Source: an uncultured Muribaculaceae bacterium (GTDB taxonomy: Bacteria > Bacteroidota > Bacteroidia > Bacteroidales > Muribaculaceae). From it: a stretch of DNA of 64,000 nt. This document shows, piece after piece, positions 24,905 to 34,813 of the stretch (positions are counted from its first letter, which is position 1; every line of letters begins with the position of its first letter). A model generated the notes under the pieces. The model had not been told where the DNA came from. It saw only the letters and a list, made by a program, of their open reading frames with translations, and ran no database searches. A program made the translations under genes and the position numbers. The DNA is taken from contig CAJUQP010000009.1 in NCBI GenBank assembly GCA_910588245.1, forward strand, positions 24,411 to 88,410. The letters are read 5' to 3'.

Positions 24905-27124
24905 TCATTTACCCTGGAGACCGTCGGCGAAGCCGCCGTAGGCCGGCTTGCGGCTGTAGTTCAGATCCCAAAGGCCGATAGGACATCCTGCACGCCAGCC
25001 GGATCCCTCGGGGCTGTCAGTCTGGGCCCATGCGCAGATGCCATACTGCTGGGAAACAGGGATGATCTCGAAGTACTTCTCAACGATAAACTTGTAGAAG
25101 TTGCTCATTGCCATCTGCTGCTCGAAGGTTACATCCGCAGTTTTGACCTCCTGACCGTTTGCGTCTACAAGACCCATATCAAGCTCGGTGATACGCACGA
25201 GCTTGCCTGTGGAGGCCATAAGCTCAAACATCTTGACGATGTGGTCTTCCTTACTCTTCTGAGTCTCGGGCTTCATATAGCAGGAAACGTGCATCTGAGT
25301 GCCGATACCGTCGATCTTCGTCTCGCCGTCGCTCTCCCATTGCTCAATCCACTTGATAAGGCTCTTGAGCTTCTGGTTGTCGTCCCAGTCAGACTCGAGG
25401 TTGTAGTCGTTGATGAAGAGTTTCAGATCATCAGGGTTGCCACCGTTCTTAGCGAAATACTGACGGGCGAACTTGATAGGCACGCGCACATAGTTGTCGC
25501 CGAGATAATCCTGCCAGAAGAACTTGTTGGCCGGATTGTCGGTTGTGGCGGCATGCTGCAGACCATAACGGTCTCCCTCCATACTGCCGGAAAGGGGCTC
25601 GTTGACCACATCCCAGGCTTTCACCTTGCCTGCGGTAGCCTCCATCATGCCTTTCACCCAACGCTCCATCTCATCAGTAAGCACTTCCGCCTTCTCCTCA
25701 GGGGTCAGAGGAAGCGTATTGCCGGTTCTCTCGATTTCAAATACGAAATCATCGAAATAGTACTTATTGGCCTCTGTGAAATCATTGAGGTTCCATGCAT
25801 ATGACAGCATACCGTCAGAACCCACATTGGAAGCACCAAGTGTCAGCGTCTTGTCGAAAGTCTGCCAATCGGGCGTGAAATTGAGGTTCACACCACCGTC
25901 CCAGTGGATATACGAACCCGGTTTCGCATGGTTCTGAGAGGAAGCGGAAGCCGGTTTGTCGGCACGGTACTTGAAAGAGACATGCACCTTGTCGCCCTCT
26001 ACAAGCGGAATATTGGAGACTACGAAGAACTGAGTGTCATAGTTGTTTGCAGGATTGTCGATCGACTGCACGACTATGCCGCGGCTGCCGTCATAACCCA
26101 CACCGGCGGTGAACACAGGTTCATGATGACCACCTGTACCGGGTTCACAAACCCAGAAGCTTGCAGCACCGTCACCCTCCATATCGCCATTGGTGATAAG
26201 GGATTCCCAATAAGCGACGGCAGGAGCCTCCTCATGGATAATCTTCACATATTTTATCCAGACCGTACCTACGAAATCACCATGCTGGAACAGCACGAAA
26301 TTATTGCCATCGACAGCAGCTGTGAAGTCAAGAGTCTTCTCCTCCCAGTCCGTACCGAAAGAGATGCCATTTCCAAACTCGGATCCGCCACCCCAGTCGC
26401 CGACTTTACCACGGATTTTACCCTCGCCGGTTCCTTTCACCATGACCTTGAGGGTATATTTATTGCCGGCAACCAAATTTACGCTTCCGATAATCTGATA
26501 CTGGAGTTCCCAGAAATTAGCGGTCGGAGTGTCCTGGGTAAGCTCGAAACAGCCCTCGGCATTGATTGTCGGACCGGCACTGTTTCCAAACTGTCCCCAG
26601 CCCCAGTTGGCACCGGCAGAGAAATCAGCCACAGCGTCCTCGACCTCAATTCGCTCGTTGGGGTCGATCTCTATTGTCTTGTCGGCGATGAGGGAGTTGA
26701 GCCATTTCACGTTCTGCTGCTCATGCCAGCAGAGAGTGTGTCCGTAGACCTGGAGGCCGGCATCCGTAGCGGCACCAACGAAGTCGCGGACAGTTCCGAA
26801 ATTCATTGTTCCGTCATCAGCCACGACTGAGGCATACTTCATGGCGTTGCCTGTCGTCACCTGGTCGAAGTTCGAGTTGGTGAGAAGGAATACGCCCGTG
26901 CCCTTGAGATACTCCTCGGCGTTCACCCCGGTTCCGAGAAGGAATCCGGGATGAGCCGCACGGTCTATGTAAGTTTTCAGTGGCTGATATTCGTTGAGAT
27001 ATTCATACTCGGCCTGGGTTGCGGGCTTCTCCACGACATAGTTGGCGGTGTCGAAATATTCGGCACATCCAGCCATCACCGGGACCAGAGCCAAAGCCCA
27101 TGCCATATTAATATACTGTTTCAT
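24905..27124 (-). CDS. xyn10C: GH10 endo-1,4-beta-xylanase lipoprotein with CBMs inserted in the catalytic domain
   Basis: Surface endoxylanase, 739 residues. Signal peptide and lipobox VMAGC (cysteine near residue 19) indicate membrane anchoring. The GH10 barrel starts at about residue 45 and is recognisable through GHTLCWHEQ (about 128-136). It is then interrupted by about 310 residues holding two tandem beta-sandwich modules of the CBM4/CBM22 kind, and resumes near residue 470. The catalytic acid/base is E509 (VVNEPL) and the nucleophile E647 (ITELDMG). This split layout is known from xylanases of gut Bacteroidota. It is the last gene of the xus operon, 8 bp after xusE, the place where Xyn10C sits in Prevotella and Bacteroides XUS loci. 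Role: cuts xylan at the cell surface to feed XusA-D. Confidence 0.93.
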   Translation of the reverse strand: MKQYINMAWALALVPVMAGCAEYFDTANYVVEKPATQAEYEYLNEYQPLKTYIDRAAHPGFLLGTGVNAEEYLKGTGVFLLTNSNFDQVTTGNAMKYASVVADDGTMNFGTVRDFVGAATDAGLQVYGHTLCWHEQQNVKWLNSLIADKTIEIDPNERIEVEDAVADFSAGANWGWGQFGNSAGPTINAEGCFELTQDTPTANFWELQYQIIGSVNLVAGNKYTLKVMVKGTGEGKIRGKVGDWGGGSEFGNGISFGTDWEEKTLDFTAAVDGNNFVLFQHGDFVGTVWIKYVKIIHEEAPAVAYWESLITNGDMEGDGAASFWVCEPGTGGHHEPVFTAGVGYDGSRGIVVQSIDNPANNYDTQFFVVSNIPLVEGDKVHVSFKYRADKPASASSQNHAKPGSYIHWDGGVNLNFTPDWQTFDKTLTLGASNVGSDGMLSYAWNLNDFTEANKYYFDDFVFEIERTGNTLPLTPEEKAEVLTDEMERWVKGMMEATAGKVKAWDVVNEPLSGSMEGDRYGLQHAATTDNPANKFFWQDYLGDNYVRVPIKFARQYFAKNGGNPDDLKLFINDYNLESDWDDNQKLKSLIKWIEQWESDGETKIDGIGTQMHVSCYMKPETQKSKEDHIVKMFELMASTGKLVRITELDMGLVDANGQEVKTADVTFEQQMAMSNFYKFIVEKYFEIIPVSQQYGICAWAQTDSPEGSGWRAGCPIGLWDLNYSRKPAYGGFADGLQGK

Positions 27125-27132
27125 ATACGCAA

Positions 27133-28182
27133 TCAGTTGGAATAGGTTGGATTGAAATTAAACTCCGGAGCCACCTCGCGCGAACGGATCACAAGAGTGT
27201 CCAATGTCGTGAACTGGCGGGGACCGAAGTCCACCTTATAGTCGAGATAGATGGCGTCGTGATCGGCGTTGTTGTAGCTGTTCTTATCGCCGAGTTTCAC
27301 GAATTTGCCTGTGCCGGAGGCCGTCATACCCTCGGTCTTGGTGCTCACGGTTATATCATCGCCGTTGAAAGTGAGGAGAAGGTCACATTTGAGTGTCTTC
27401 ACCGACTCGCCGTCAGGCACGATCGTAGAGAGGGGGAAGATAACCTCCTGCATCGATTTGGTGTTGAGATAGACCACCTCATCCTTCTCCACATACTGTG
27501 CGTGGCGGATATCCGTATAGGCACCGTTCTGGGCGTCGTTGATCTTGTCGACACCGCGGCGCAGATAGCTGCCGTGCCAAGGATTGATATATTTCACACA
27601 GTAGAGCACATAATCCTGAGGAAGCACGCTCCATGCGGAAGCGTCGCATTTCGCGGGATTGGTACCTTCCACGGCAGGTGTGCCGGAGAGGATACGGTCT
27701 GCGCCGATCGCGTTGACCATACGCACAGGGATCACGTAGGTGTTCTTCACAGCGTCAGGGTCAGCGAAGAAAGCGTCGGTAAGAGTCACGTCCGTGCCGA
27801 AGAGATAGTCGTCTTTCTTAGTGAACACGGTCGACTCCATCGAGTAATAATTGTCGGGCATGACCTTCACCGGAGTCCCGTCGCTGAATGTGAGGTTCTC
27901 TACCAGCGAGGGATCGACCACCACGTCTATCTTCAGGTTTTTCGACTTATAGGCACCACCCTGAGTGGCAAGAATCTGGAACTTGTGCTGCAGATTGAGT
28001 GAATTGTCACCGTCGGGATAGTCACCGAGTATCACGCAAGTGGCGGGATACTGGTAGGCGAAGTAAGCCGTCACACCATCCTCATGGTCGGGGAAGTCGT
28101 TGCTGCCGTTCTTGCAGGATACGGCGGAGAGAGCAAGCACCACGCCCAAGGCCGGGATCAGGTTGTTCTTAATATATTTCAT
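27133..28182 (-). CDS. xusE: XusE-type surface glycan-binding lipoprotein (DUF1735/DUF4361-like)
   Basis: 349 residues from the start at 28182 (MKYIKNN). An upstream in-frame ATG at 28215 would overlap the previous gene and precede the signal peptide. Lipobox LSAVSC, cysteine near residue 23, then a charged segment (KNGSNDFPDHEDG) typical of surface-exposed lipoproteins. The N-terminal half (about 35-180) resembles the DUF1735 (BT_3987-like) domain common in PUL binding proteins; the C-terminal half resembles DUF4361. It has no catalytic motifs. Its place directly after the second SusC/SusD pair and before the GH10 is that of XusE. Likely role: holds xylan at the cell surface beside the transporter. 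Confidence 0.8.
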   Translation of the reverse strand: MKYIKNNLIPALGVVLALSAVSCKNGSNDFPDHEDGVTAYFAYQYPATCVILGDYPDGDNSLNLQHKFQILATQGGAYKSKNLKIDVVVDPSLVENLTFSDGTPVKVMPDNYYSMESTVFTKKDDYLFGTDVTLTDAFFADPDAVKNTYVIPVRMVNAIGADRILSGTPAVEGTNPAKCDASAWSVLPQDYVLYCVKYINPWHGSYLRRGVDKINDAQNGAYTDIRHAQYVEKDEVVYLNTKSMQEVIFPLSTIVPDGESVKTLKCDLLLTFNGDDITVSTKTEGMTASGTGKFVKLGDKNSYNNADHDAIYLDYKVDFGPRQFTTLDTLVIRSREVAPEFNFNPTYSN

Positions 28183-28208
28183 GATTGTAGACTTTTGAAA
28201 AATGATAA

Positions 28209-29981
28209 TTACCATCCGGCATTCTGCTGGAGATTGCTGAATTTCAGTACGTCGTTATACGGAAGCGGCCCGTAGATCATATAGTCGCTGTAGCGGCGCG
28301 GCTCCACGTCAAGATAGTTGAAGGAGGTGCCATTGATAGAAACGCCTTTTGCGGTCTGATTGAGATCAGCCTTCCAGCGGCGGAGATCCCAGAAACGCTT
28401 GTTCTCGAAGCAGAGTTCAAGACGGCGCTCGTTGCGGATAAGCTCACGCATGGCATCCTTGCTGGCTGCGGCGGCATCAAGATAGGGATCCTCGCCATCC
28501 ACGCCAAGACCGGCGCGCTGACGGATAGCCTTGATCACGTCGTAGGCTGAATAAGCGAACTGACCTCCGGACATCGGGCCCCAGGCCTCGTTGGCAGCCT
28601 CGGCATAGTCGAGGAAGATCTCCGTGAAGCGGATGCGTGCGGTGTAGTGAGGCTTCTTCACCTCGTTGGTGGTGTTGGGGTTCACATCGTCGCGCAGGAG
28701 CTTGTGAAGATAGTAGCCTGTGCGGGTTGAGTAGCCTGCCTCCTTATTGATACCGTCGTTGTTGGGAGAATCGGCGCCCGTTGAGATCTCGGAGTTGTTG
28801 ACACCGAGCTTGCTGCCGTCGGTCACGATATAAGCGGCAAGACGGGGGTCACGTCCGGCATAGGGATTGGCGGGATCATAGCCCGAACGCTCGTCGGTGA
28901 TGGGATAGCCGTTGGCCATCGGGAAAGCATCCACAAGGTTCTGGGTAGGGTTCACGCGCCCTTTGCCATAGATCGACGGCGGGAAGTTGTCGCCTTCGAT
29001 TGTCGAATTGTCTTCGGCACCGCTGCGCCAGATGATTTCAGCATGGTTGACAGAGGCTGTCACGCTATTGCCGATCTCACCGCCGGTGTACCAGAGATGA
29101 CCGTTCTTGGCAAGACCTGCGGCACCGCCGACGCGGTTGAGCACTGTCCCGGCCCTTCTTGCAGCCTCCTCCCAGGAGACACCCGACTGGTCGCTGAATG
29201 CGGGGCTCGCGGCCAGGATGGCAGTCTGGGCGGCAATAGCCTCGGCTATGCGGCCGGAGAAGCGGAGATGGGTCGTGGCGCCGTTCACACGGTTGTAGAC
29301 GGCGGCATTGACACCCTTGGAGGCATATTTCGCAGGCACCTCGTTGTCGGCCACATCCTTGTAGTCGACAGGAAGAAGCGCGCTGGCGGCATCAAGGTCT
29401 TCGAAAATCTGCTTTACGCACTCAGCGAAAGTGTTACGCGGCAGATTGAGCTCAGAATCCGCGCTGAAGGGAGTCAGCCAGATGGGCACACCCATGAGGG
29501 TGCCGTCGGCGGTCTTTCCACCGTAGTTCTGAAGCAGATAGTAAAGATTGAGGGCACGCAGACCATAAGCCTCGCCACGGAGGCGGTCGCGGAACATCTC
29601 GTTGATTACCTCATCGGCCGCGAAAGTGATCTCGTCGATGCGCGAGAGGACAATGTTGCAATACTGGATGGAGGCGTTACGGTCGCGCCAGTTGTTGACC
29701 GAGAGACCTGTCTGCGAAGTCCAGGCGCCGCCTGCCATTATGAGCCACTCGTTGTTGATGTCGTTGGAGACAGCATCGTCGGTGGCCACATCGTTCTCGG
29801 GAGTGCTCGGATAAGGCATCAGGATGTAGGCGCTGCCGAGAATGGCGTCAGCGTAGTTAGGCTCGTTGGCCATGTTGTTCTCATCCTTGATGTTCTCGAT
29901 GGCGGGCTCGAAAAGGTCGTCGCATGAGGTCAGACCCAGCACTATCGAGGCGACAGCTATATATTTTGCTAAATTTTTCAT
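28209..29981 (-). CDS. xusD: SusD-type xylan-binding lipoprotein XusD
   Basis: 590-residue SusD/RagB family lipoprotein with lipobox GLTSC at about residues 16-20. It should bind xylo-oligosaccharides and act as the lid of the XusC channel. Family features: the helical N-terminal TPR-like bundle (FRDRLRGEAYGLRALNLYYLLQNYGG, residues about 130-155) and the C-terminal NERRLELCFENKRFWDLRRWK block (about 520-540), the SusD_RagB signature. The end (NLQQNAGW) matches the usual SusD finish. It lies 10 bp after xusC and 26 bp before xusE, so it is co-transcribed with both. No truncation is seen. Confidence 0.92.
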   Translation of the reverse strand: MKNLAKYIAVASIVLGLTSCDDLFEPAIENIKDENNMANEPNYADAILGSAYILMPYPSTPENDVATDDAVSNDINNEWLIMAGGAWTSQTGLSVNNWRDRNASIQYCNIVLSRIDEITFAADEVINEMFRDRLRGEAYGLRALNLYYLLQNYGGKTADGTLMGVPIWLTPFSADSELNLPRNTFAECVKQIFEDLDAASALLPVDYKDVADNEVPAKYASKGVNAAVYNRVNGATTHLRFSGRIAEAIAAQTAILAASPAFSDQSGVSWEEAARRAGTVLNRVGGAAGLAKNGHLWYTGGEIGNSVTASVNHAEIIWRSGAEDNSTIEGDNFPPSIYGKGRVNPTQNLVDAFPMANGYPITDERSGYDPANPYAGRDPRLAAYIVTDGSKLGVNNSEISTGADSPNNDGINKEAGYSTRTGYYLHKLLRDDVNPNTTNEVKKPHYTARIRFTEIFLDYAEAANEAWGPMSGGQFAYSAYDVIKAIRQRAGLGVDGEDPYLDAAAASKDAMRELIRNERRLELCFENKRFWDLRRWKADLNQTAKGVSINGTSFNYLDVEPRRYSDYMIYGPLPYNDVLKFSNLQQNAGW

Positions 29982-29991
29982 TTTGCAGGGA

Positions 29992-32823
29992 TTAGAAAGT
30001 TACTTTTGCGCCGATGTTGTAGAAACGCGACTGCGGGGCACTTCCAACGTTCCTTTCCAGGATCTTGCGGTTCTTGCCGAACGTCACGAGGTCGTCGGCG
30101 CTCACATAGATCTGAAGATCCTTCACGATCGGGCCGTGGATGATCGATTTCGGGAAATCATAGGTCAGCTGGATCTTGTCGATATCGAAACGGTCGGTGC
30201 TGTAGAGCCAGAAATCGGAAGCCACATAGTTGTTCGCGCCATTGGTGGTTGTAAGGCGTGGCATCGTTGCCGTGGAAGCGGTAGCCGGAGTCCAGCGGTC
30301 GCGTGCGGCTGCGGTGTATTTCGCATCGCCGGCCATCCTGTAGTAGCTGTTGTCATTGAGCATGCCGTGGCCGCCGAATGATCCGAGACCGTGCACGAAG
30401 AGAGTGAATCCCTTCCAGGATGCGGAGAGGTTGACGCCCATGAAGAAGGGGCTTCCATACCATCCACCCTTTGCGAGGAACACCTGGTCGTTGGTGTCGA
30501 CCTTGCCGTCGCCGTTGATATCGGCATACTTGAGGTCGCCGGCCTTGAGGTTAGAGCTTCCGAGAGCGGCCTGGTTGGCTGCGGCAGCCTCCTCGTCCGT
30601 CTTGAAGAAGCCGAGGCAGCGGTAGCCCCAGATACCGTCGACAGCCTTACCCTCGCGATACTGGTAATCATTGCCCCATACCTCGTCGCGTTTGGTAGCC
30701 TTGGTGTCGTAGTATGTACCGGTGACACCGGCCTTGAACTGAACCTCTCCGAAGTCCTGCTTGTAGTTCACACCGAAATCGAAACCTGTGCGGCGGTTGT
30801 CGTTGAGGTTCAGATAAGGAACGAACGAAGCCTCGGGATAGTATGTCGAGAAGTAGCTCGGGAATTTCGAAGATGCATTACTGAGAAGGCCCTCGGTCTT
30901 ATATGTGAAGAACATCGCGTTGAAGTCGATCGAACGGTCGAAGAGCTCTCCGCGCAGACCGGCGGTGAATTCCTTACGCTTCACAAATGTCAGGCCCGTG
31001 TTCTCGCCACGCTTGGGATAAGCTGCGGCGGTGCCTCCGATAGCCCAGCTGTACCAGCCTCCGTTGGTGTAGTTGGCGCTGTACATGTAGTAGTCGGAGA
31101 TATCGATGTCCTGGTGCAGGATGCTTCCCGAAACGGAGAGCATAAGCTCATTTACGAAATCATTATCCTTGAGGAACTCCTCACCGGTGAGACGCCATCC
31201 GAGGGTAGCGGAGGGAGACCATGCCTGACGGTGGCCGGGAGCGAGACGGGAACTGTGGACACCTGCTACGGCGAGATCGGCGTAGTAGCGGCGGTCATAG
31301 TTATAGTCGAGCTCAAAACCGATATTGGCGCTGCTCAGACGGTGATAATCACCTGAGTTTGTGCGCTGCCATCCTGCGGCGATAGCCATGGCGTGAATGT
31401 TGTGGACATCGGCGAAAGTACGCCGGTAGTCAAACTGACCCGACCAATAGATGGTCTGACGGCTCTTGGAGCCGGAGATGTTCTGCACTCCGGAGTGCTC
31501 GTCCTTACCCTCAGTGGTGACGTCGGTGATCTCATCGAAGCCGTTGAAGTCAGACCATACGGGGATGAAAGTCATGTAGGAGTTGGTGTAGCTCGTGTCG
31601 TAAGACGTAGCATAGTCAACGGCGAACTTCGTGGTGAAGCTCAGACCCTTCGTCAGCATGGCGAGGTCGAGGTTCACGCCAGTGTCAAACTGGAACTGGC
31701 GGCTGGTGAACTTGTTGTATCCCTTTGCCAGATAGTCGGCGAAGATATTGGTCTTGTCGATCTGCGAGCCGGCGAGGAAGCAACCGTTGAAAATGTTGCT
31801 GGTAGAGCCGATCAGACCGAGTGCGGATGAGGCACCGGTGTTGACCATATCGATAGGGATCAGCGGGTTGATACGGTTGGGGCGGAAAGTCGATGCCGCC
31901 TCCCAATAGTCACCGTGCGCCGAGCGTGCTCCGTAGAATGTAGCCGACGTGTTGACATAGGCGCTTACCCAGTCGGTGATATCGACGTCGATATTGCCGC
32001 GAACGCTGAAACGGTCGGTGAAGTTCTTGCTTGCCTCTCCGAATTTCAGGTAGTCGCCCTGACGGTAATAGTTGACGTTGGTGTAGAACCGGGCCCTCTC
32101 GTTTCCTCCGGAGATCTCCAGAGTGGCATCGGTGCGGTTGTATGCCTTCTTGACATAATCACGTGAATACATGTCGAGATTGGGATACAGATAAGGATTC
32201 GTGCCTGCGGCAGTATTGTAGATCTGCTCGGGAGTATAGGAGGGAGCGAGACCGTCGTTGGCACGGGCCTCATTGTAGAGAGTCATGTATTCGGCCGAGC
32301 CGAGATATTCGGGGAAAGATTTGGCCACATGCCAGCCAGTGTTGGCGCGGACGTCGATCGAGAGGGGGGCGTTCTTTCCACGCTTCGTGGTGACATAGAT
32401 CACACCCTTTGCCGCGCGTGCGCCGTAGAGCACTGTCGCGGAGGCTCCCTTCATGAAGGTGATAGACTTCACCTCCGTGGAGCTGACGTTGTTGAGGTCG
32501 CGTGCCACACCGTCGATGAGCACGAGAAAACCGGAGTTATCGGCGTCCTGACCCCAGAGGGAGTTTCCGTTGAAACCGGATACATAGCCCGAGATGGTGC
32601 CGTTGTTGAGGTCATTGATGTAGTTCACCTTCATGAGCTCCTCAATATCGAGCACTTCGGCTCCGCCGAGCATATCCTCCTTGTCGATCGTGCGGAAAGC
32701 AAGCTGCACCTGATCGTCCAGGTTCAGGCTGTCGGCCGGTTCGCCGGCGGCAGCCGCGGTCTGCGGCGCGAAGAGCGCGGCCACGGCAGCCATCGGAAGA
32801 ATATTCAGATATTTTGATGTCAT
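29992..32823 (-). CDS. xusC: SusC-type TonB-dependent receptor XusC, without the N-terminal regulatory-like domain
   Basis: 943-residue outer-membrane importer, partner of XusD. A signal peptide (cleavage near TAAAAG) is followed after a short linker by the plug (SGFLVLIDGVARDL, SITFMKGASATVLYGARAAKGVIYVTTKRG, residues about 95-150) and the 22-strand barrel. The carboxypeptidase-regulatory-like domain that opens most SusC proteins, including XusA here, is absent, and no VVVGYG segment precedes the plug. The C-terminus (FYNIGAKVTF) is a proper barrel end. It is second of the two SusC/SusD pairs in XUS order. The shorter N-terminus may mean a different TonB or partner interaction. Confidence 0.92.
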   Translation of the reverse strand: MTSKYLNILPMAAVAALFAPQTAAAAGEPADSLNLDDQVQLAFRTIDKEDMLGGAEVLDIEELMKVNYINDLNNGTISGYVSGFNGNSLWGQDADNSGFLVLIDGVARDLNNVSSTEVKSITFMKGASATVLYGARAAKGVIYVTTKRGKNAPLSIDVRANTGWHVAKSFPEYLGSAEYMTLYNEARANDGLAPSYTPEQIYNTAAGTNPYLYPNLDMYSRDYVKKAYNRTDATLEISGGNERARFYTNVNYYRQGDYLKFGEASKNFTDRFSVRGNIDVDITDWVSAYVNTSATFYGARSAHGDYWEAASTFRPNRINPLIPIDMVNTGASSALGLIGSTSNIFNGCFLAGSQIDKTNIFADYLAKGYNKFTSRQFQFDTGVNLDLAMLTKGLSFTTKFAVDYATSYDTSYTNSYMTFIPVWSDFNGFDEITDVTTEGKDEHSGVQNISGSKSRQTIYWSGQFDYRRTFADVHNIHAMAIAAGWQRTNSGDYHRLSSANIGFELDYNYDRRYYADLAVAGVHSSRLAPGHRQAWSPSATLGWRLTGEEFLKDNDFVNELMLSVSGSILHQDIDISDYYMYSANYTNGGWYSWAIGGTAAAYPKRGENTGLTFVKRKEFTAGLRGELFDRSIDFNAMFFTYKTEGLLSNASSKFPSYFSTYYPEASFVPYLNLNDNRRTGFDFGVNYKQDFGEVQFKAGVTGTYYDTKATKRDEVWGNDYQYREGKAVDGIWGYRCLGFFKTDEEAAAANQAALGSSNLKAGDLKYADINGDGKVDTNDQVFLAKGGWYGSPFFMGVNLSASWKGFTLFVHGLGSFGGHGMLNDNSYYRMAGDAKYTAAARDRWTPATASTATMPRLTTTNGANNYVASDFWLYSTDRFDIDKIQLTYDFPKSIIHGPIVKDLQIYVSADDLVTFGKNRKILERNVGSAPQSRFYNIGAKVTF

Positions 32824-32848
32824 AATGTTTCTCGTAAGGTTAGATTAA

Positions 32849-34795
32849 TTACCATCCGGGATTCTGTTCGAAGCCCTCATATATATAGGTGTCGTCGCGA
32901 AGGAACGGGAACCAGTAGTGCTTCGTGTCAAAATTACGGGTAAGGATCACCTCCTCGCGGAACTCAGCCACCTCGGCCTCCGCGGGATCATTTTCGGCGA
33001 AGAATTTCTCATCGGCACCGGATACACGGATGAACTCCTGCGAGGTCTTCACGGTGTACTTAGGCTCTGTGAGGAGCAGCCAGCGCTGGAGGTCGTTGAA
33101 GCGGAAGCCTTCGAAGGCCAGCTCCACGGCACGCTCACGGCGAACCTCGTCCATGAAATCATTGCCGGTGAATTTCTCAGCCACATGTCCGGCACCTACA
33201 CGGTCGCGGAGCACATTGATGGCATCACGTGCCGAGAGAGAGCACTTGGCAGACTTCCCTGTCGGGCCACCGATCACGGCACATGCCTCGGCATACATCA
33301 GATAGACGTCGGCAAGACGCATATAGGGTATGTAGGAGTGCGGGTTGGGACCGTAGCCGTCGGAAGAGCCCTCGTCATATTTCTGGCAGGTGTGAGGTAT
33401 GAGTTTCTGATAGAAATAACCGGAACGGCTGGCATTGGTGATGGCTCGCATGGAACCGCCTGTGGCGAGACCGGCATACTTCATTGCCTTGTCGGCAGCG
33501 TCAGGCTCAGCATTGATATATTTCACACCGTCAAACACGATATCGTGATAGAAACGGGGGTCACGATCCTTGAAGGGGTGCTTCGGATCCCATCCTGACT
33601 CCGGGTCATCGAGGGGAAGACCGTTGGCCATACCGTAATTCTTCACGTAGTTGGCAGTCGGCTGATGGATGTGGTTGTCCTGCGCGCAAAGCTGGTTGGG
33701 GCCGAACGTACGGGAGAAGTTGTAGCGGGTGAACGACCATCCTGCGGAGGGACCGCGGAGAAGAGCCTCCTTGCCACCGGGCTGCAGCCAGCCGCGGCCT
33801 GCCGTGAAGAAGAGCTCGCTGTAGCTTGTCTCCACACCGGCCGATTTCTTATGGTCGTAGACATTCTCATAGTCAAACTTGGCCAGTTCATACTGAGTGC
33901 TTCCGGCCTCCACGAGAGAGATGATCTCTCCGAACGCATCTGCTGCGAGACGCGCGTATTCGGCATCATAATTATAGGTCTGCGTGCCGCCTGTCTGTGC
34001 GCCATGAACCATCAGGGGGCTTGCGGCCCAGAGATAGTTCTTGCCGAGATAAGCGAGAGCGGTGATCTTGTTGATGCGAAGCTCATTCTTGCCGAGAGTC
34101 TTCTTGCCGGCCGTAGTGTTATCCCAGTTGACGGGGAGAAGTTCGGCAGCTTTCTTGAAGTCGGCGGCAGCCTTGTCGGCAGTCTCGCGGTAGCTCAGGC
34201 GCTCGAGACGGGGAGACTCTGAGGCGGCGAATGTATGATCGACATACGGGAGACCGCCCAGGAACTGCATCATCTCGAAGTGATACCAGGCGCGGAAGAA
34301 ATAGAGCTGACCGAGAATCAGGTTCTTCTCTTCAGATGTGCCTGTGAAATAATTGTCGATCTCCTCGATACCTTTGTTGGCCTTGGCGATGCAATACCAG
34401 GCATGTCCGGCCAGACGATGGTTGAACGAGCTGTTGGAGGTCGGGTCGAGACCGTCTTTCTTGGCAGCGAACCAGAACTGATTATTGTTCTGCCATGCAT
34501 AGTAGTTGCCCAGGTCGATCTGGGTCTGGATGAGACGGTCGGTCTCAGCCTGGGGATTCATGACCTCGTCGTCGCCGAGATTCCATGAAGTCGTCCAGAA
34601 TGCTTTGGCCTTGTCGGGGATACAGTTGTAGATCTCCTCCACGTAGCCCTGCATATTCGTGAAATTCTTGAACGGAGTGTCGACCGACACATCGGAGGCG
34701 GGCTCCTTGTCGAGATAGTCTTCGCAAGAAGAGAATCCCGCCATGAGTGTCAGTCCGAAGGAAAGGGCGGCAGCCGCCTTAAATATTTTGTTCAT
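32849..34795 (-). CDS. xusB: SusD-type xylan-binding lipoprotein XusB
   Basis: 648-residue SusD/RagB lipoprotein, lipobox GFSSC near residue 24, followed by EDYLDKEP, a start shared by many SusD proteins. SusD features: LGQLYFFRAWYHFEMMQFLGGLPY (about 165-190) in the helical bundle, and MDEVRRERAVELAFEGFRFNDLQRW (about 555-580), the C-terminal signature. It ends EGFEQNPGW, as the family usually does. It should pair with XusA, whose gene lies 18 bp upstream. Together they bind and import xylo-oligosaccharides released by surface enzymes. Confidence 0.92.
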   Translation of the reverse strand: MNKIFKAAAALSFGLTLMAGFSSCEDYLDKEPASDVSVDTPFKNFTNMQGYVEEIYNCIPDKAKAFWTTSWNLGDDEVMNPQAETDRLIQTQIDLGNYYAWQNNNQFWFAAKKDGLDPTSNSSFNHRLAGHAWYCIAKANKGIEEIDNYFTGTSEEKNLILGQLYFFRAWYHFEMMQFLGGLPYVDHTFAASESPRLERLSYRETADKAAADFKKAAELLPVNWDNTTAGKKTLGKNELRINKITALAYLGKNYLWAASPLMVHGAQTGGTQTYNYDAEYARLAADAFGEIISLVEAGSTQYELAKFDYENVYDHKKSAGVETSYSELFFTAGRGWLQPGGKEALLRGPSAGWSFTRYNFSRTFGPNQLCAQDNHIHQPTANYVKNYGMANGLPLDDPESGWDPKHPFKDRDPRFYHDIVFDGVKYINAEPDAADKAMKYAGLATGGSMRAITNASRSGYFYQKLIPHTCQKYDEGSSDGYGPNPHSYIPYMRLADVYLMYAEACAVIGGPTGKSAKCSLSARDAINVLRDRVGAGHVAEKFTGNDFMDEVRRERAVELAFEGFRFNDLQRWLLLTEPKYTVKTSQEFIRVSGADEKFFAENDPAEAEVAEFREEVILTRNFDTKHYWFPFLRDDTYIYEGFEQNPGW

Positions 34796-34813
34796 GATTG
34801 GAGTAGTTCGAGA